From contig NZ_CP061379.1 of assembly GCF_015624505.1 (NCBI RefSeq), forward strand, positions 6,936,001-7,000,000: a DNA stretch of 64,000 nucleotides. The letters are read 5' to 3'. Under the pieces are notes generated by a model. It worked only from the letters and a program-made list of their open reading frames with translations, searched no databases and was not told the origin of the DNA. Numbering within the stretch: the first letter of the stretch is position 1; each line of letters opens with the position of its first letter. This DNA is from Bradyrhizobium commune. Lineage in GTDB: Bacteria; Pseudomonadota; Alphaproteobacteria; Rhizobiales; Xanthobacteraceae. The position numbers and the translations under genes are program-made. This document shows, piece after piece, positions 25,142 to 32,136 of this stretch.

Positions 25142-25154
25142 GTTATATTATAAC
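25142..25154 (-). promoter_or_regulatory. Zur box in front of the zinc operon
   Basis: GTTATA-T-TATAAC is a perfect 6-bp-arm palindrome in AT-rich sequence within a GC-rich region, and matches the alphaproteobacterial Zur-box pattern (GTTATAnTATAAC). Read leftward it contains TATAAT, so the box overlaps the -10 element; Zur-Zn would block RNA polymerase directly. It lies 9 bp before the start of the His-rich gene and controls, by position, six genes down to 20254. Confidence 0.85.
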
Positions 25155-25176
25155 ATTACCCCTGTCCACGGCCGGC

Positions 25177-25677
25177 TCAGGGCTTGCCGATCACCATTGC
25201 GATGGCGGCGGCCACGAACGGGAACGGCACCGACACCGCGCAGCGGAACCAGACGAAACGGGCCGGCATGAACGGGATCTCCCACAAAATCACCCGCTGA
25301 AAGGCGAACAAGGCCCAGGCGACGACATAGGCCACCACCTGGGGCACCCCGCCGCCGGACTTCAGCGCCACGGTGCCGATGGAAAAGCCGATCACGGGAC
25401 CGCCCGGCGTGGCCGCGCCGGCGACCACGGCGGTCGCAACGCCCAGCCAGCCGCTGTCCGGCCCGAGCCAGCCGGTGATCACCTCCTGCGGGATGATGGC
25501 GGCGATGTAGCCGGAGCCGATCACGCCCAGCGCAATCCGCGGCACGATGTTGATGAAGTCCATCGAGCCTTCGCGCAGCGAGGCCTTGAACACCGGCGGG
25601 CCGCGGCGGAAGGCGATCAGGCCGACGCCGAACACCGAGCCCCACAGCAGGATGTCGATCAGAAGCGCCGCGCTCAA
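25177..25677 (-). CDS. Half-size UPF0718-type permease, second subunit
   Basis: A 166-residue membrane protein with about four to five helices (LLIDILLWGSVFGVGLIAF, VPRIALGVIGSGYIAAIIP, WLGVATAVVAGAATPGGPVI, VVAYVVAWALFAFQR, FPFVAAAIAMVIGK). The block PDSGWLGVATAVVAGAATPG, then GGVPQVVAYVVAW and ILWEIPFM, mirrors the upstream neighbour. Start is most likely TTG 25677, overlapping that gene's stop as TTGA. Together the two resemble one UPF0718/ArsP-like permease cut into its two repeats. Substrate unknown. It ends 22 bp before the Zur box, so zinc-operon transcription may start in its 3' flank. Confidence 0.78.
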   Translation of the reverse strand: MSAALLIDILLWGSVFGVGLIAFRRGPPVFKASLREGSMDFINIVPRIALGVIGSGYIAAIIPQEVITGWLGPDSGWLGVATAVVAGAATPGGPVIGFSIGTVALKSGGGVPQVVAYVVAWALFAFQRVILWEIPFMPARFVWFRCAVSVPFPFVAAAIAMVIGKP

Positions 25678-26285
25678 GTCTCGTCGTCCTTCGCGGCGGG
25701 CTTCGGATAGATCCGGACATAGACGAAGCGGCCGAGCGCGCCGGCGAGCACCGGCAGCGGCAGCGAGATCACGATCCGCCACAGCGTGAAATCGGTGCCC
25801 ATGATCGGGATCTCCCAGGCCACCGCCCGGCCGTAACCGATCAGCGTCCAGCTCACGACCATGGCGATGGTGGCGCCGAAATCGGCACCGACCGCGAGCA
25901 GCGCGCTCGCCACCGGATAGGCGGTGAAGGGGCCGCCGGGCAGGATCGCGCCGAAGGCGGTGCCGATCAAAAGCCCCATCAGGCCGGATTTCGGCCCGAG
26001 CGCGCGCGAGACTTTCTCGTGCGGCAGGATTTCCGAGATGAAGGCCCCTAACAGGCAGCCCGCCAGCACGCGCGGCAGGATGCCGCCGAACAGCGAGAGA
26101 TCGTGGGTGAGAATGTCGAGGACGCCGCTGGCGCCGTCACGGCGCCAGACGAGACCCGCGCTCACCGCCACCAACGCGGCGATGATGATGGTCGACCAGC
26201 CGATCGGCTTGCGCACACGCCCCGGCCGCCGCTCGGACTCAGCGTCCTCGGCAGGCGCCGGATTGTTCGGGGAAGGGTCTGACAA
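25674..26285 (-). CDS. Half-size UPF0718-type permease, first subunit
   Basis: A 203-residue membrane protein, with a charged N-terminal 27 residues and about five helices. Core motifs are GAFISEILPHEKVSRALGPK, SGLMGLLIGTAFGAILPGGP and VSWTLIGYGRAVAWEIPIM, the last two recurring in the next gene (PGGP, WEIPFM). The family includes ArsP-type efflux permeases of about 330 residues with two such repeats in one chain. The start codon is uncertain: TTG 26285 gives MSDPSPNNPAP. Genes overlap by 4 bases, implying equal production. Adjacent to the zinc operon but upstream of its box, so co-regulation is not implied. Confidence 0.76.
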   Translation of the reverse strand: MSDPSPNNPAPAEDAESERRPGRVRKPIGWSTIIIAALVAVSAGLVWRRDGASGVLDILTHDLSLFGGILPRVLAGCLLGAFISEILPHEKVSRALGPKSGLMGLLIGTAFGAILPGGPFTAYPVASALLAVGADFGATIAMVVSWTLIGYGRAVAWEIPIMGTDFTLWRIVISLPLPVLAGALGRFVYVRIYPKPAAKDDET

Positions 26286-26440
26286 TGGGCCGGGATCGAC
26301 TGGATGGGATGGCCACCCTGATTAAGGGCGACGTCGAGGTGATGCAAACGGAACGATGACAGGCCCATACGCGCCTTGCGCAGGGCTGTACCAGGGGCAA
26401 GACGCCAGGCGATCGGGCCGAACCGGCGCGGCATCGGGAA

Positions 26441-26469
26441 TTCACCTCTCCCCGCTGGGGAGAGGTGAA
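26441..26469. repeat. Perfect 13-bp-arm inverted repeat (REP-like)
   Basis: TTCACCTCTCCCC-GCT-GGGGAGAGGTGAA is a perfect palindromic hairpin between the permease genes and sodB. Related shorter forms (CCTCTC/GAGAGG) occur at 36623-36638, and a relative with CTCCCC at 51998-52123, which marks a dispersed repeat family more than a terminator, as no T-run follows. Confidence 0.7.
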
Positions 26470-26504
26470 CCGCGCCCGTATGCGTCGATCCAAAATTCCG
26501 CACA

Positions 26505-26536
26505 GCAAAAAGGCGGCCGCGTGAGCGACCGCCTTT
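26505..26536 (-). terminator. Rho-independent terminator of sodB
   Basis: Read leftward, AAAGGCGGTCGC-TCAC-GCGGCCGCCTTTTTG forms a strong GC hairpin with one mismatch and a five-T run, 21 bp after the sodB stop. Rightward it also ends in TTT and could serve as a weaker terminator there. Confidence 0.85.
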
Positions 26537-26557
26537 CGCGATTCCGATGAGGCTAAC

Positions 26558-27154
26558 TCACGCCTTGTCGAACAGGGACTCGACGTATTCCCAGTTCACG
26601 AGGTTCTCGACGAACGCCTTGAGATAGTCCGGACGGCGGTTGCGATAGTCGATGTAGTAGGAGTGCTCCCAGACGTCACAGCCGAGGATCGGGGTGGCGC
26701 CATGCACCAGCGGATTCTCGCCGTTCGGGGTCTTGGAGATCTCGAGCTTGCCACCCTTGACCTGGAGCCAGCACCAGCCGGAGCCGAACTGGCCGACGCC
26801 GGCCGCCTGGAAATCGGTCTTGAACTTCTCGAAGCCGCCGAGGTCCTCGTTGATCTTCTTCTCGAGCTTGCCGGGCAGCTTGGTGCCGCCGCCGTTCGGC
26901 TTCATCCAGCTCCAGAAGTGGATGTGGTTGTAGTGCTGGCCGGCATTGTTGAACACCGCGGGGTTCTTGCCGAACGAGCCCTTGACGATCTCCTCAAGGG
27001 ACTTGTCTTCCCATTCGGTGCCCTTGAGCGCGTTGTTGCCGTTGGTGACGTAGGCCTGATGATGCTTGTCGTGGTGGAATTCCAGCGTCTCCTTCGACAT
27101 GAACTGGCCGAGGGCGTCATAGGCGTAAGGAAGGGGGGGCAGCGTGAATGTCAT
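26558..27154 (-). CDS. sodB: Superoxide dismutase, Fe-type
   Basis: A 198-residue enzyme converting superoxide to oxygen and hydrogen peroxide in the cytoplasm. Metal ligands H27 (LEFHHDKHHQAY), H77 (AGQHYNHIHFW), D160 and H164 (CDVWEHSYYIDY) are all present. The Gln at 73 in NNAGQ, with no Gln at the GSGWCWL site, is the arrangement of Fe-SOD; cambialistic use of Mn is not excluded. The start at ATG 27154 gives the standard MTFTLPPLPYAYDALGQFMS opening. A sigma-EcfG promoter match lies 34 bp upstream, and a terminator follows. Confidence 0.95.
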   Translation of the reverse strand: MTFTLPPLPYAYDALGQFMSKETLEFHHDKHHQAYVTNGNNALKGTEWEDKSLEEIVKGSFGKNPAVFNNAGQHYNHIHFWSWMKPNGGGTKLPGKLEKKINEDLGGFEKFKTDFQAAGVGQFGSGWCWLQVKGGKLEISKTPNGENPLVHGATPILGCDVWEHSYYIDYRNRRPDYLKAFVENLVNWEYVESLFDKA

Positions 27155-27187
27155 GGGTTGTTGTCCGCAACTGGTGGGGAACGTTCT

Positions 27188-27213
27188 AACGGTCACCCCT
27201 TATAGAAGGTTCC
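27188..27213 (-). promoter_or_regulatory. Sigma-EcfG (general stress) promoter of sodB
   Basis: On the minus strand GGAAC is followed by exactly 17 bases and then CGTT, the full consensus of sigma-EcfG promoters (GGAAC-N16/17-CGTT). The -10 lies 33 bp upstream of the sodB ATG, giving a leader of roughly 27 nt. The sigma factor itself is coded at 44119-44667 of this window. Confidence 0.75.
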
Positions 27214-27346
27214 TCCGCCGTTAAATACCGCCAATTTGCGAAAAGGCGTGATTGCTGCGGCATGGCCCATTTGCGTCCCAGCGGCCGATGGCCTTAAATT
27301 CTCAAATTATTATTGCGAATGAAAAGCTTAACTTGAGGGGGTTGAA

Positions 27347-27853
27347 ATGTCGGGATTCAGGTCCGCCTGTATTTTCACCACGCTCGCCAGTTTCGTCCTT
27401 TTGATGCCGGCAAAAAGCGAAGCCGCCGGCGTCACCGCGCGCGCCAAGTTCTCGTTCGACGCGTTGGCCGATTGCGAGCAACCTTCCGTGAAGGATTTTC
27501 CGGTCCATGCCGAGGGCACCGGCGAACTCTCGACGGACCGCACCGCGACGCTCGATATGCAATCCAATATCGAGGGCCACACGCAATACACGGCGAAGCT
27601 CGGCGCCAAGCCGACGGAAGCCGCAGGAGGCTCCGCCGCGCTTCGCGTGGCGGGCAAGCACACCCTGAAGGCCATCCGCGAATATCCGAACAACTACATC
27701 ATCGTCTACATGACGGTGATCGGCAATGCTTGCTCGCTGCGGATCGAGAACCGGCTGAAGCCGGGCAAGCGGCAATATGCCTTCCAGGGCAAGAGCGGGA
27801 CCGCGCTCTGCTCGAAGCCGCGGATCGTTCGCAGCGAGTGCACGCCGTATTGA
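27347..27853 (+). CDS. Exported protein of unknown function
   Basis: A 168-residue protein with signal peptide ACIFTTLASFVLLMPAKSEA and a mature part rich in beta-strand patterns (GVTARAKFSFDALADCEQPS, HAEGTGELSTDRTATLDMQS, HTQYTAKLGAKPTEAAGGSA). Four cysteines (DCEQ, NACS, LCSK, SECTP) could form two disulphides in the periplasm. Start ATG 27347 follows GAGGGGG. No family recognised; it converges with the caspase-like gene 7 bp away. Confidence 0.75.
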   Translation: MSGFRSACIFTTLASFVLLMPAKSEAAGVTARAKFSFDALADCEQPSVKDFPVHAEGTGELSTDRTATLDMQSNIEGHTQYTAKLGAKPTEAAGGSAALRVAGKHTLKAIREYPNNYIIVYMTVIGNACSLRIENRLKPGKRQYAFQGKSGTALCSKPRIVRSECTPY

Positions 27854-27860
27854 GCGGCAC

Positions 27861-29318
27861 CTATTCGCAGAAAGAGTTGCCGCCATAGACGAAGCAATGG
27901 CGGCCGCCGCCTCCAGTGCCGCGCCGTGGGGTGGTTGTCGCCTTGCGTTCGGGACGCTTCTCGCAACTGTTCTTGGCGCCGAGCACATAGCCTTCGTCGC
28001 AGACGATCTTGACGCAAGCATCCCCGGCAGCGCGGAAGCCGCGGTCACATTCGAGCGGACAGACGCGCCCGGCTTTGGCGCGCACGCTGTCCAGCGCATC
28101 GAGACTTGCGAGCTTGATGTCGAATTTGGTGCCGGCATTGTCATTGAACGCGGCAAGCGCCCGCCGCGCCGATGCGTCCCAGTCGCCGCCGACGTCACCC
28201 GTCTTGCAGCCGACGCGCTTCAGCTCGGCCTGAAGCAGCCGTGGAAGGTCCGGCGGCAGCGACCGCTCCTGCGTGGTTTCGGCCGGGGCGCGGGATGCGA
28301 CCGCGACCTCCGCCGGCTTGGCCTGCTCGACCACAGGGGGCGACGCCGGCTTGACCTCGACGTCCGCCACCGGGACCGGCGGCCTGCCCCGCTCCAGCTT
28401 GTTGCGCTGGGCCCTGGCGAGATCGGCATAGAAGCCGTTGGGATGGGCCGCGATGAAGGAATCCCAGGCTTCCCGTGTGCTGACGCGCTCGGCAAGCTCG
28501 TAGTCGGCGCGGATATCGGCGTTGGCCACCGGCACTGGTGCCGGCGCCACCGCCGGCACCAGCACGACGTCATTGCCACCGAGCGAGCCATAGACGAACG
28601 GCTCCTGCTTGTTGCCGGTCGCATTCATCACGTCATCGCGAACCAGCCGGAACGCCTTGCCGAGCTCGAGGCCGGGCGTCGCGAGATATTTCAGCAGCGC
28701 GGTCGTGAAGGGGCTGTTCCTGGTGTCGCCATCCTGGGCGGTCGATCCGCCCTTGGCCGCGAACGCGATGAGGGTGTTCGGCCGCGACGGCTCGACACCC
28801 GCAAGACCGCGGCCAAGCGAGCGCGAGGCCACCGTCCGCTTCATGCTCTTGACGAAGGGATTGTCACGGCAGGCATCGAGAATCACGAGACGCAACTGCT
28901 TGGCCGGCTCGATCGCCTGCAGGATCCGGTCGAGCGCGATCGCCTCGTCATAGGCGTCGGTGTCGCGCTCCAGCACGGCATCGACCGGAATGAGATAATT
29001 GGTCCCGTCGACCTCCATGCCGTGGCCGGCATAATAGATCACAGCGATGTCGGCATCGCGGGTTTTTTCGGTGAAGTCGCGCAGCGCGCGCCGCATGTCG
29101 GTGTTATTCAGGTCGCGCCGGCTCTCCACGACGTCGAAGGCGGCTTTCCTGAACAGGTCCGCGATGGCGCCGGCGTCGTTGGCCGGATTGGCCAGCGCAA
29201 CGACATTCTGGTAGTTGGAATTGCCGACCACGAAAGCGAGGCGCTTGTCGGCCAACGCTGGGCGGCCGGCGCAGCAAACCAGCAAGACCATCAGCAGAGG
29301 AGCGACCAGCCGGCGCAT
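27861..29318 (-). CDS. Caspase-family (peptidase C14, metacaspase-like) exported protein
   Basis: A 485-residue protein with a signal peptide (LLMVLLVCCAGRPALADKR) and an N-terminal p20-like caspase domain: RLAFVVGNSNYQNVVALANP, catalytic His at 99 (YYAGHGMEVDG) and Cys at 150 (VILDACRDNPF). A middle region has DSFIAAHPNGFYADLARAQR, common in such proteins, then a Pro/Val-rich linker, and a C-terminal cysteine-rich part with peptidoglycan-binding-like segment (LLQAELKRVGCKTGDVGGDW, DACVKIVCDEGYVLGAKNS). The layout suits a periplasmic cysteine peptidase of unknown substrate. Catalytic residues are intact. Confidence 0.92.
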   Translation of the reverse strand: MRRLVAPLLMVLLVCCAGRPALADKRLAFVVGNSNYQNVVALANPANDAGAIADLFRKAAFDVVESRRDLNNTDMRRALRDFTEKTRDADIAVIYYAGHGMEVDGTNYLIPVDAVLERDTDAYDEAIALDRILQAIEPAKQLRLVILDACRDNPFVKSMKRTVASRSLGRGLAGVEPSRPNTLIAFAAKGGSTAQDGDTRNSPFTTALLKYLATPGLELGKAFRLVRDDVMNATGNKQEPFVYGSLGGNDVVLVPAVAPAPVPVANADIRADYELAERVSTREAWDSFIAAHPNGFYADLARAQRNKLERGRPPVPVADVEVKPASPPVVEQAKPAEVAVASRAPAETTQERSLPPDLPRLLQAELKRVGCKTGDVGGDWDASARRALAAFNDNAGTKFDIKLASLDALDSVRAKAGRVCPLECDRGFRAAGDACVKIVCDEGYVLGAKNSCEKRPERKATTTPRRGTGGGGRHCFVYGGNSFCE

Positions 29319-29447
29319 CGAAACTCCCGTGTCTCACGGGGCAAGCATAGCACCCGTCTCTATCCCGGCAACTGACCGCCGTCTGTGATAGAGATCACCG
29401 ATCCCCTACCGCCCTGCAACAAATCCAAGACCAAAGCCAAGACCGAC

Positions 29448-29975
29448 ATGAGCATCGAGATCGACATTCTGAACGGCGACGCCTCCTGGCCGATCGCGGA
29501 GCCGCTACATCAGGCGGTCTGGGGCCCTGACATGGTCGCGGATAAGCCGTGGGCTCACGTCAAATGGGCCAACGCCGATCTGCGCGTGCTGATCGAGACG
29601 CCCGAGGACGGATTGGTCTGCCATGTCGGCATCTATTTTCGCACCATTGCCTGGAATGGACAGAAAGTGCATGTCGGCGGCATCGGCGGCGTCTGCACGC
29701 GCGAGGATCGCCGCGGCCGCGGCTACGCCACCATGGCGATCGACGCCGCGATACACACCATGCGCGCCAACGAGGCCGTGAAATTCGCGCTCCTGGTCTG
29801 CGAGCCGCACAATGTCGCATTCTACGCGGCCCGCAGCTGGCTGCCCTTCACCGGCGAGGTCTATTGCGATCAGCCGGAGGGACGAATCCGCTTCACCGCC
29901 ATGGCGCCCTATGTCTTCAACATCGTCCGCGCGCCGACGCTCGGCACCATCGACCTGTGCGGCCTGCCCTGGTGA
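29448..29975 (+). CDS. GNAT-family N-acetyltransferase
   Basis: A 175-residue protein. The acetyl-CoA motif is VHVGGIGGVCTREDRRGRGY followed by ATMAIDAAIHTMRAN, giving the R-x-x-G-x-G/A loop; later LLVCEPHNVAFYAARSWLPF is the usual fourth/fifth-strand region with a Tyr/Asn substrate side. The family resembles AAC(2')-like and related small-molecule acetyltransferases, but substrate is not evident. ATG 29448 is preferred over 29385 because the extra 21 residues are unlike protein. It is divergent from the caspase-like gene. Confidence 0.85.
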   Translation: MSIEIDILNGDASWPIAEPLHQAVWGPDMVADKPWAHVKWANADLRVLIETPEDGLVCHVGIYFRTIAWNGQKVHVGGIGGVCTREDRRGRGYATMAIDAAIHTMRANEAVKFALLVCEPHNVAFYAARSWLPFTGEVYCDQPEGRIRFTAMAPYVFNIVRAPTLGTIDLCGLPW

Positions 29976-30083
29976 GCCCCTGGGGCACCTTGGGGCAAAT
30001 GAGCGCAGGAATGTGATTCCATCAGGCGTTGCACGATCCTGATTTGCTGCTATTGGAAGCGGCTCCGTTCCGAGGCTCTCCCC

Positions 30084-30524
30084 ATGCTCCGCAGATTTGC
30101 CGTTCTCGCCTTCCTCATGGCCGTGCTGCTTGGCGCGCCTGCCGCTCATGCGCAGAGCGCCGAGGCCAGCGGCACCTGGCTGACCCAGGCCGGCGATGCA
30201 CGCGTAAAAATCAGCAAATGCGGCGGCGGCATCTGCGGCGTCATCGTCTGGCTGCGCGAGCCCATGGACACCGCGACCGGCCAGCCCGCCACCGACAGCA
30301 AGAATCCCAATCCCGCGCTCGCCAGGCGCCCGATGATCGGATTGCCGCTGTTCTCCGGCATGCAGCCGGCGGGGCCGAACAAATGGTCGGGCCAGATCTA
30401 CAACGCCGACGACGGCAGCATGTATGCGAGCAGCATCACTGTCACGGGCGCGGATTCCCTGCGGATCGAAGGCTGCGTCGGTGCGCTCTGCGGCGGCGAG
30501 AGCTGGACGCGCGCAGGGCGCTGA
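30084..30524 (+). CDS. DUF2147 exported protein
   Basis: A 146-residue protein with a clean signal peptide (FLMAVLLGAPAAHAQSAEAS) and the DUF2147 pattern: SGTWLTQAGDARVKISKCGG, GICGVIVWLREPMD, GLPLFSGMQPAGPNKWSGQI and YNADDGSMYASSITVTGADS. The fold is a small periplasmic beta-barrel, function unknown. Two Cys pairs (KCGGGICG, GCVGALCGG) probably form disulphides. It converges with DUF3095, ending 4 bp before that gene's end. Confidence 0.9.
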   Translation: MLRRFAVLAFLMAVLLGAPAAHAQSAEASGTWLTQAGDARVKISKCGGGICGVIVWLREPMDTATGQPATDSKNPNPALARRPMIGLPLFSGMQPAGPNKWSGQIYNADDGSMYASSITVTGADSLRIEGCVGALCGGESWTRAGR

Positions 30525-30528
30525 GGCT

Positions 30529-31671
30529 TCACGCCATCATCGCCTTCAGCGCGGTTGCCGCAGAGGCATAGCCGCCCCGCGCGCCATCGATGAAGTGGAC
30601 ATGGTCGCTGCGCAGCGCCGAGGGCGTGAAGCAGGTCATCATCGCGGCATCCTGCGGGTAGAGGCCGTAGCGCACGATGCCGTCGCGCGCGGCCGCCGCG
30701 AGCCGATCGGTCAGGGCGCGCTCGAGCTGCGGCGTGCAGTCGAGGATCATGCGCAGGCCGTCGTCATATTTGCGGAAGTCGGAATTTTCCACCACCTGCT
30801 GCTTGTAGAGCTTTGGCGCAAAGCCGCCGACCTTGATGTCGAAGCGCATGATCAGATAGGCGAACAGCGTATAGGCCAGCACGCCGGCGCGGCGCTTGAA
30901 CAACGGCCCTCCGCGCGTCGCCCGCGCCTCGTAATCCAGCCCCTTCGGCGGCCATGTCAGCGGCGGGCCCTGCGGCGGCACCGGGCGGCCGCCCTCCGGG
31001 CTGCGCTCGACCAGATGAATGATGTCCTCGATCACCTTGCGGAATTCCAGCGGGTCGGCGCCGCGCGCCGGCATCACCAGCACCGACAGGATCAACCCGC
31101 GTGAGGCCGGCATCACCTCGAAGCGGCAGGACAGGCCGGAGAGATCGGGTTGCGTGCCAGCGGGGGCCTCGGTGACCGCGAACTCGCCGCGCTTCATTGC
31201 GGCGTCGGCGAAGGCGAGCCCGCCGCCGGAAAACATCGCATAGGACAGATTGGCCGATGGACCGAAGCGCGCGACGCGCACGTCCAGGCCCTGCGCGCGG
31301 ATGGCGCTCACCGGCACCAGGGCGACGCGCATCTTCAGATCGAGATCCTCCCGCACCCAGGTCGCGGTCGCGGCCAGCGCCTCGCGGGCCGATTCGAGAT
31401 CATCAGGCGCAACCGCAAAGCTCGCGCCGTCGCCGCCGAACACGAAGGGAAATTCGCGTCCCTCCAGCGCATTGGTCACCGCGGCGATCACGGCGGCACC
31501 GGCCATGTTGACCGCCTTGTAACGCTGCGCCGCGATCGCCTTGGTGGAATCGACGATGTCGGCGACCCCGATGCTCCAATCATCGGGTAGCGGCGAATAG
31601 AGCCTGGGCTCCATCAGGCTGGTGAAGCCGCGGAAGACGGGAATGCTGCCGTAGAAGGAAGCGGCGGTCAT
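30529..31671 (-). CDS. DUF3095 protein (nucleotidyl-cyclase-like fold)
   Basis: A 380-residue protein of the DUF3095 family. Its N-terminal half reads like a degenerate class III nucleotidyl cyclase: IGVADIVDSTKAIAAQRYKA (the Asp-x-x-x-S/T metal motif), and FPFVFGGDGASFAVAPDDLE (GGDG loop), so it may bind nucleotides; activity is not shown. The C-terminal half (LDYEARATRGGPLFKRRAG, VGGFAPKLYKQQVVENSDFR KYDD) is family specific. Length is typical. The region directly upstream can fold into a hairpin whose loop is complementary to the bases next to the start codon, hinting at translational control. Confidence 0.86.
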   Translation of the reverse strand: MTAASFYGSIPVFRGFTSLMEPRLYSPLPDDWSIGVADIVDSTKAIAAQRYKAVNMAGAAVIAAVTNALEGREFPFVFGGDGASFAVAPDDLESAREALAATATWVREDLDLKMRVALVPVSAIRAQGLDVRVARFGPSANLSYAMFSGGGLAFADAAMKRGEFAVTEAPAGTQPDLSGLSCRFEVMPASRGLILSVLVMPARGADPLEFRKVIEDIIHLVERSPEGGRPVPPQGPPLTWPPKGLDYEARATRGGPLFKRRAGVLAYTLFAYLIMRFDIKVGGFAPKLYKQQVVENSDFRKYDDGLRMILDCTPQLERALTDRLAAAARDGIVRYGLYPQDAAMMTCFTPSALRSDHVHFIDGARGGYASAATALKAMMA

Positions 31672-31674
31672 CTC

Positions 31675-31773
31675 GGAGCCGGTCAGGTTTCAGATGATAC
31701 CAGATACGTGGCGGGACCCATCCGGGTTCGCCGACCGGCTCCCGAACAAGCAGGGGGTATCATCGGCTGAAAC
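31675..31773 (-). promoter_or_regulatory. Pseudoknot-capable leader upstream of DUF3095
   Basis: In the RNA of the minus strand a 15-bp stem with a 3-nt bulge (31756-31773 with 31687-31701: GUUUCA/UGAAAC and GAUGAUACC/GGUAUCAUC) encloses a smaller GUUCG/CGAAC hairpin. Its loop holds GGAGCCGGUC (31733-31742), the exact 10-nt complement of GACCGGCUCC (31675-31684), which ends 3 nt before the AUG. Pairing of the two would hide the initiation region. The complementarity is directly visible; a regulatory function is inferred. Confidence 0.5.
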
Positions 31774-31808
31774 GGGCGCGACAACAAGATGTGGGGACTT
31801 GCACCGAC

Positions 31809-32009
31809 CTAGTGCAGCTTCTCGTCCTGGCGCTTACGCGACGGCACGTTATGACAGCCCACCAGCCGCACGAATTGCTGCGGATACATTTCGTGGCCGT
31901 GATCGCCGGAATTCTGGTGCGCCATTGGCGGACAGCGGACGTCCTCCGGCTTCGCGCAGGACGGTTCGGGCTGGGCGTGATTTGAAGCGGTCATGCTTGA
32001 CTTGGCCAT
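31809..32009 (-). CDS. Small Cys/His-containing protein of unknown function
   Basis: A 66-residue frame from ATG 32009, 6 bp after GGGAGCA. It has no hydrophobic segment and holds three Cys and five His in spaced positions (PSCAKPEDVRCPPMAHQNSG, DHGHEMYPQQFVRLVGCHNV), which suggests a small metal-binding protein, ending in a basic tail RKRQDEKLH. No family recognised. An inverted repeat at 32036-32059 lies just upstream. The neighbours are an SDR-ligase-carrier operon upstream on the same strand and DUF3095 downstream. Confidence 0.5.
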   Translation of the reverse strand: MAKSSMTASNHAQPEPSCAKPEDVRCPPMAHQNSGDHGHEMYPQQFVRLVGCHNVPSRKRQDEKLH

Positions 32010-32034
32010 GGACTGCTCCCTGTCGTTTAGGGCA

Positions 32035-32059
32035 GATCGATTGACGTAATCCAATCGAT
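32035..32059. promoter_or_regulatory. Inverted repeat ATCGATTG/CAATCGAT, possible operator
   Basis: Perfect 8-bp arms at 32036-32043 and 32052-32059 with an 8-bp spacer, 27 bp before the small Cys/His gene. The left part, GATCGATTGAC (32035-32045), is identical to 11 bases of the TetR-side operator candidate at 53685-53698. Confidence 0.45.
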
Positions 32060-32136
32060 TGCGGGGCATCTTACGACCAAATCCAGATTGATGTCATTGC
32101 GCCGGATCAATTCAATTGTGGCGGAGCGGTTCCGCC

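Noticed and set aside
31687..31773. Small transposable element with terminal inverted repeats
   Set aside because: There is no target duplication or known end, and the exact loop-to-start-codon complementarity fits an RNA structure better.
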